NCBI GenBank assembly: GCA_051294375.1
Contig: CM119264.1
Location: 31,190,135 to 31,254,134, forward strand
Reading direction: 5' to 3'
Origin: Paraspadella gotoi
Taxonomy: Eukaryota > Chaetognatha
DNA: 64,000 nucleotides
Positions 58,161-64,000 of this stretch are shown one piece after another. The notes below the pieces were generated by a model, which saw only the letters and a list, made by a program, of their open reading frames with translations, searched no databases and was not told where the DNA came from. Every line of letters starts with the position of its first letter. Position 1 is the stretch's first letter. Both the position numbers and the translations under genes were made by a program.

Positions 58161-61100
58161 TCAAAAAGCCCTCAGTTCCCTCATGTTCCCAACCGGCTCG
58201 ACCCTCGGCCCTCCGGGCACGCCCCTCTTGATCACGTGGGGGATCCGCTTGGGCACCATGCTGATGCAATCTATGATGGGGCAGACGGACGCGCAAAGGG
58301 TGCAACCGGTGCAATCCGATGTCACTTTTGGAAGATGCGTTTTGGCGTCGAATTCTATGGCTTGGTATCCAGAGTCGTTGCAGGTCATGTAGCATTTGCC
58401 GCAATTGATACACATCTCTTCGTCGATGAGAGCAACCTTTGGGAGGGGGGGTTGCGGAGGATGTGGGGGGTTGGAGCCACAGGTAGGGGGTAGCGGAAAG
58501 ATGGGGGGGGCATTTAGAAAAAACTAAATTTTGGGCGAGTAGTTAGGGCAAGTTTGGAGGCGGGGGGAGTAGTCAACTATACGGTAGTTAAAATATAATA
58601 CTATTTAATTAATTAGTTAATTAATTAATTAACGTATTATAACAGACTAATCAACGAATGAACGGATTCAGCAACGAACGAACGAACGAACGAACTAAGA
58701 AACGAATTAAAGAAAGAAGAAAAAAAAGGAAACGACCGACTGACCGACTTTTCCACTCCGAAACAAATTCAACCTTCTGTTGTTTGTTGTCCAACTCGTT
58801 GTAAGTTCCAATCAATGGAACCGCGGCGCCAATGACATCTGACAGGCGTGGAATCGGTTTGGATGGAGCAGATGGTGGAGATGGGGTCTGGATGGAAAGC
58901 TGGGGAGAAAGGTCAATGAGTCCGTGAAATATGGGTCGGAGTTGTGACTCTTGATGATTTTAAAAGTTAATTTAATTAAGAGTCTTGATTTAGATATTAT
59001 GTTTTTTCCATTGCAAGATGAATGACTTTTATGTAATACGTAACTGAGAACCAATTCTGTATACTAGATAAAAAAAATAATAAAAATTTGCATAATTAAT
59101 AATTTATTCATTGATAATTTATTGATTAAATAATTCTAAAAGGTTTTATTATTTTTCATCTGGTATGCAAACACCGAATGAATTCTTAGCTATTATTAGA
59201 TTCACATTCAAAGGGTTTGTTACTTCATACTTGATTCAAGCCCTTAATGTCTTTCTTTGTCTTAACTTCATTTTGATCCATCAATCAAATCAATCTATGT
59301 ATATCATTTCAGCCAGTTAATCTTAATTAAGAAATTCTAAATTAAGCAAAGTAATTTGGATAATTTTTAGGGAATTAATCACGATGAAGATTAAATATTT
59401 AAAGATAAAATGATTTAGGATATAAAGTAATTTAAGCGAAGGCACGATTTTAAAATAAAGTTTAGAATGAAATGAATTCACAATATAACCTGTGCAAAGT
59501 CAAGGGCAAGATAACTTATTTATTAAATAAATAATTTTTATATCCGTTTTACCAATTTTATAATTGGATTTAATTATCGCCTGACTTTCCATTGGGTCAT
59601 TTTTCTGTGTTTTTGAAGTCTATGAGTGAAGAAGACAAATTATGTGTGAGGAAAGTTTTTATAAATGTTTTCATCGCATCTCACTTTGTTCCTCTTTCCT
59701 CAATCTCTCCTTTAATTTCCTCTCTTCTCTCTTCCAACCTCCCCTCACCCTTATTCTCTCCCTCTCCCCCTCTTCTCTCTCTCTCTCTCCCCTTCTCCTC
59801 TCTCCCTCTTCCCTCCCCCTCTCCCTCATTCTCTCTCTCTCTCTCCCCCCTTTTCCTCTCTCCCTCTGCCCATCTCCCTCTCTCCCCATCCCCCCTCTCC
59901 CCTTCCCCCTTCCCCTCTCTCCCTCCCCCTCTCCCTCTTTTTCTCTCACCTTCTCCTCCACCTCCACCCTCTTCCTATACTCTGCCACGATCCTCTTCCT
60001 CTCCTTGGCGAACGGTCCGAAGTGCGGCAAGGACTTCTCCATCAACCCCTCGATGTCCTGCACAGGTTTCCCCAGCTGATGTCGAGGTGTTGGTGGACTT
60101 TGTCCATCCCAAGTTTCGAGAGAAGAGATGGACTTGATGTAGAGAAGGGTTTTGAGACCTGATGGGGTTGTAGAAAGGGGGGAGTTTGACTGATGTAGAG
60201 AGGAGTCTTGAGACCTGATGGGGTTGTAGAAAGGGGGGAGTTTGACTGATGTAGAGAGGAGTCTTGAGACGTGATGGGGTTGTAGAAAGGGAGGAGTTTG
60301 ACTGATTTAGAGAAGGGTTTTGAGACCAGATAGGGTTGGAGAAAAGGAGGGTCTTGACACCTGATGTAGGGAGGGAAATCGAGGAAAAACACATTGTCGT
60401 CCCCAGCAACAACATCAGGTCACCTGTGATGTAGTCTTCAATGACAGTGAAGTCTTGATTTTGCACAGAGGAACAGATTTGAAGGACGGATGCGCCGCTG
60501 TAGAGAAATTGCATTCCTGCTTCTGCGGAATCGATTCCACCTGGAAAGGAGAGAGAGACGGAAAGATGAATATAGATGGGAAAAGATGATTACAGATGGA
60601 GAAAAATGGTTTGGACAGTTGACTGCAGATGATGAGATTACATATGAAAATATTAAAGGGGAAAGATGATGGATTATTCTATAAAATTATAAATTTATTC
60701 TATAAATATTCTCAGTTTCTGAGATTTTCTGTTCCATGAATCGACCATTTCGCTCTCGTTCTTTTTAAATCTTTTCTGTCCTTTTAAATCTCTTTTTAAA
60801 TCTCTTTTTAACTCTCATCTGTCCTTTTAAATCTATTTTTAAATCTTCTTTTAACTCTCATCTGTCCTTTTAAATCTCTTTTTAACTCTCATCTGTCCTT
60901 TTAAATCTATTTTTAAATCTCCTTTTAACTCTCATCTGTCCTTTTAAATCTCTTCCCCCTTTTTCAAAACAGACCCGTGGCCAAAATGGGAAATCCCGGC
61001 AAAGCCTTTGCGATCGCCGACACTGCCTTCAGCGCTATCGGTCGAATCGCGTTGCCTGAGACGCCGCCGTAGGTCGTCCTTCCCTCGTTGCCCACCGCCG

Positions 61101-64000
61101 GCCAAGCCACCGCGTTCATTCTGCGGGGTTAATTTTAGAAGTTTAATAATTAATATTTAATCAACGCTGGGAGAGTTCAAAGTTTTAACTATTGTAAGGG
61201 AAAATAAATTTAATTAAGAAGATTAATTAAAACCACAGTGTAGATTTATACAATTCGAATCTGGTCCTTAGTTCAACCGGTTTTGTATCGAACGCAAACT
61301 TACCAAACCTCGATTTTTTGTTTGGCCAAATAAATAATTATTAATTAACGCGCCCAGCTGCTATAGTTTCGGGCCATAAAAAGGTCACTCCCTACTAATC
61401 GTTTCCGCATGATGGCTCTTATTGCAATGCGCGACAAACCTCGGTCCTAACGAGAAATCACTCAGATAATCACTCAGATACATTCATACTTTTAATACTT
61501 AATCCACAATGAATTGATCATTCTCCCCATGTTTCGGCCACAAAATTGGATCATTTTCTTGATACCTGAGCCCCATGAGACCGGAGACTGTGTTCGTGGC
61601 CGTGACTCCGTCCGCCCCGCCCCTTTTGGCCGCGGAGGCGATGTCCACGATGTTGGTCACATTCGGGGTCATTTTGGGGAAGAAAGGAATCTTGACTGCG
61701 GCTCTGACCCAACGGGAAATGTTGTAGACAAGCTCGGGATTCTGGGAGGAAGAGCTTGGGTTGGTTATGAATCGGGTCACAAAGAGAGAAATTGTAAATA
61801 AAGTAAATAAAATTGTAAATAAAGTAAATAAAATTGTAAGTAAATAAATAAAAAAAATTTAATTGTAAATAAATAAACAAATAAAATTGTAAAAAAAAAA
61901 TGTAAATCAATTCATTCTCTCATCATCGCAGTTGATCATAGAAATTTTATAAAAAATAATTATATTTCAGAACCATATTGCTTATAATTTTACTAGAATT
62001 TTGGATTAAAGACAAATTTAGAATTTTTACTACGATTTGCGGCACAGTTAAAGTTTTAACCAATCACATCACTTATAATATCACTACATCAGGGGATAAA
62101 TTGTACTACTACTTTACAACCGTAATGCATCACCTGTCCGCAGGCCAACCCCATCCCTCGCTCTCCCATCCCGTGAGGACAGGAGAGGTTGAGCTCCAGC
62201 GCGTCCGCTCCAGCAGCTTCGGAGAGTCGACTCAATTTCGTCCAATCATTTTCGTCGTAGCCGCACATGATGGAGGCGATGACGATGCGCTCGGGGAAGG
62301 AAGATTTCAGTTCGGTGATGACCTGTTGGGGGGGAAGGGGGGGAGAGGGGGGCGAGGAGAGGGAGGGAGGAGAGGGAGGAGGGAGAGGAGGAGGAGAGGG
62401 AGGGAGAGGAGGAGGGAGAGGAAGAGAAGGCGGACAGGGAGGAGAGCGGGAGGAGGGGCGAGGAGAGGGAGATGTTAAAAAGTTTTAAAAATATTTTAAC
62501 ATCAAGATTTTCTTAGTAGTATTATATTTATAATCTAATTTACATTAAAAAAATCAATTTAATGGCAAAAAGAAATGTAAAAAAAATTGAATAATTTTGA
62601 CAAAATTATTGCGAAATGCAAATAAGATTATTTAAACACCAAATCCAATGATAACAAACCACCGGTAACTTTTAAATCTTTTGATCTTTTGATCTTTTGA
62701 TCTTTTGATATTTTGATCTTTTGATCTTTTGATCTTTTACATTTTACAAATCAATAAACGTCAACTTTTTAGCAACATTCGACGGTATATTTCAAATTTC
62801 ATGCTGTAGTCAACTAACATAAAACATCGCTTATACAGACATGAATTAAAGAATTGAGAACTCGAGCAATGACGCTACAACCGACCTGCAGCCAATACTC
62901 TGCCTTCTTCTCACTGATGAGTTCGATGTTCAGAAAAGCTCCTTGTCCAGGACCGAAAGAATGGCCAGCTGTTGTGCCTCTGACGATCCTTGAAATATAA
63001 AGTCAACTGGTTTTTATCTCTCTCTCTCTCTCTCTCTCTCTCTNNNNNNNNNNNNNNNNNNNNNNNNNNNNNNNNNNNNNNNNNNNNNNNNNNNNNNNNN
63101 NNNNNNNNNNNNNNNNNNNNNNNNNNNNNNNNNNNNNNNNNNNNNNNNNNNNNNNNNNNNNNNNNNNNNNNNNNNNNNNNNNNNNNNNNNNNNNNNNNNN
63201 NNNNNNNNNNNNNNNNNNNNNNNNNNNNNNNNNNNNNNNNNNNNNNNNNNNNNNNNNNNNNNNNNNNNNNNNNNNNNNNNNNNNNNNNNNNNNNNNNNNN
63301 NNNNNNNNNNNNNNNNNNNNNNNNNNNNNNNNNNNNNNNNNNNNNNNNNNNNNNNNNNNNNNNNNNNNNNNNNNNNNNNNNNNNNNNNNNNNNNNNNNNN
63401 NNNNNNNNNNNNNNNNNNNNNNNNNNNNNNNNNNNNNNNNNNNNNNNNNNNNNNNNNNNNNNNNNNNNNNNNNNNNNNNNNNNNNNNNNNNNNNNNNNNN
63501 NNNNNNNNNNNNNNNNNNNNNNNNNNNNNNNNNNNNNNNNNNNNNNNNNNNNNNNNNNNNNNNNNNNNNNNNNNNNNNNNNNNNNNNNNNNNNNNNNNNN
63601 NNNNNNNNNNNNNNNNNNNNNNNNNNNNNNNNNNNNNNNNNNNNNNNNNNNNNNNNNNNNNNNNNNNNNNNNNNNNNNNNNNNNNNNNNNNNNNNNNNNN
63701 NNNNNNNNNNNNNNNNNNNNNNNNNNNNNNNNNNNNNNNNNNNNNNNNNNNNNNNNNNNNNNNNNNNNNNNNNNNNNNNNNNNNNNNNNNNNNNNNNNNN
63801 NNNNNNNNNNNNNNNNNNNNNNNNNNNNNNNNNNNNNNNNTAAATTCAAATTCAAAATTCTCTCTCTCTCTCTCTCTCTCACCCATATCGATAGGCGTAT
63901 AAAAGAGCGGCAACTTCGCCTCCTCTTCCACAAAGACTCCATAAGATTCCTGCAGATGGCGGTGGATGCTCCAAGCGGCCGTCTTTCCGTCGTTGACCGA
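58161..64000 (-). CDS. DPYD: Dihydropyrimidine dehydrogenase (NADP+), C-terminal half, version B
   Basis: Catalyses NADPH-dependent reduction of uracil and thymine, the first step of pyrimidine breakdown, in the cytosol. Exons (minus): 64000-63883 (partial at window edge), then missing exon(s) in the N gap, 62988-62886, 62322-62134, 61741-61566, 61120-60975, 60540-60424, 60158-59950, 58899-58774 and 58436-58161 (stop). Every junction I checked keeps phase. Seen: [27 protein letters not shown]; the active-site loop [11 protein letters not shown] with its catalytic Cys; [11 protein letters not shown] and [14 protein letters not shown] of the FMN barrel; [40 protein letters not shown]; and two C-terminal 4Fe-4S motifs, [11 protein letters not shown] and [12 protein letters not shown]. 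It matches the vertebrate enzyme closely to its end, with a differing short tail. FAD and N-terminal Fe-S domains lie beyond the window. Confidence 0.93.
60158..60365. repeat. ~56-bp minisatellite made of repeated 3' splice sites in DPYD
   Basis: About four units, each containing on the minus strand CCCCATCAG followed by TCTCAA(A/G)ACYC and TCTACATCA, that is, the acceptor and first ~25 nt of the exon ending at 59950. Only the last copy leads into the full exon. Confidence 0.8.
60730..60965. repeat. ~31-bp minisatellite (TTTTAACTCTCATCTGTCC) in DPYD intron
   Basis: Units of CTTTTTAAATCTC plus TTTTAACTCTCATCTGTCC; the counterpart in version A is at 49870-50070. Confidence 0.85.
62335..62470. 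repeat. GGGA-rich purine tract in DPYD intron
   Basis: GAGG/GGGAGA runs just upstream (in transcript sense) of the exon starting at 62322; seen as a polypyrimidine tract at that acceptor. The counterpart is at 51780-51930. Confidence 0.85.
62673..62740. repeat. (TTTTGATC)n octamer repeat in DPYD intron
   Basis: About eight units with one variant (TTTTGATA); version A has the same array at about 52140-52205, more degraded. Confidence 0.9.
63044..63840. other. Assembly gap (797 N) in DPYD version B
   Basis: The gap begins inside a CT tract. By comparison with version A (about 52510-53460) it should contain more CT/GA repeat and at least one DPYD exon (the one with REAFE and TKTF). Confidence 0.9.

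Larger units (their letters stand above)
56730..64000. repeat. Long direct repeat, version B (DPYD 3' half)
   Basis: Counterpart of 45834-53700 and beyond, with intact exons. It includes the same 3' flank, CT tracts, 56-bp, 31-bp and 8-bp minisatellites and family B fragment. Confidence 0.9.

Noticed and set aside
62911-63942. Frames spanning the N gap on the minus strand
   Set aside because: They are unknown sequence bounded by CT repeats; only the ends correspond to DPYD exons.

Overview
The window is eukaryotic nuclear DNA from an invertebrate, most likely an arthropod. Genes are split by GT-AG introns that can be traced exon by exon with matching phases. The heme peroxidases are of the secreted chorion-peroxidase/peroxinectin type. 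The DNA between genes is AT-rich and full of microsatellites, minisatellites and short non-autonomous transposon-like repeats. Nothing prokaryotic is seen. The species cannot be named from sequence alone. Some stretches look like poorly polished long-read assembly (gaps of 10, 25 and about 800 N, and indel-broken exons).

Layout. (1) 3232-7725 (+): a seven-exon SLC16/monocarboxylate-transporter-like gene; most of its introns are largely tandem repeats. (2) 8590-20430 and 21410-34650: two copies of a roughly 12-13 kb tandem duplication. Each copy holds a complete eight-exon secreted heme peroxidase (Px1 13989-18813, Px2 24760-31475; 789 and 788 aa) followed on the opposite strand by the 3' part of a second major-facilitator gene. 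Only the right-hand copy continues into the complete transporter (32774-37158, -); the left-hand transporter piece (about 19640-20430) is a broken pseudogene interrupted by a repeat. Since duplicating, the copies have gained different insertions and different intronic minisatellites, so they form a natural experiment in repeat turnover. (3) 37160-41375: no convincing gene, many dispersed repeats. (4) 41376-44008 (-): a five-exon gene for a small secreted, acidic, serine-rich, probably disordered protein that I cannot assign to a family. (5) 47260-55700 and 58161-64000 (-): two versions of the dihydropyrimidine dehydrogenase (DPYD) gene. The second is intact in frame and splice phase over ten exons and runs off the window; the first is riddled with small indels and is probably an unpolished or allelic duplicate left by assembly, joined across a 25-N gap.

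The genes do not form one obvious pathway: two membrane carriers, a pair of secreted peroxidases, a disordered secreted protein and a cytosolic pyrimidine-degrading enzyme. The most noteworthy material is structural: the peroxidase duplication with reciprocal minisatellite births, a dispersed family with a (GTCY)n core and a 3' hairpin resembling non-autonomous Helentrons (DINE/HINE type), palindromic elements carrying a hammerhead-ribozyme-like core, a perfect 72-bp palindrome in a short intron, and a minisatellite made of repeated splice acceptors in DPYD. All alignments were done by eye; no database search was possible.
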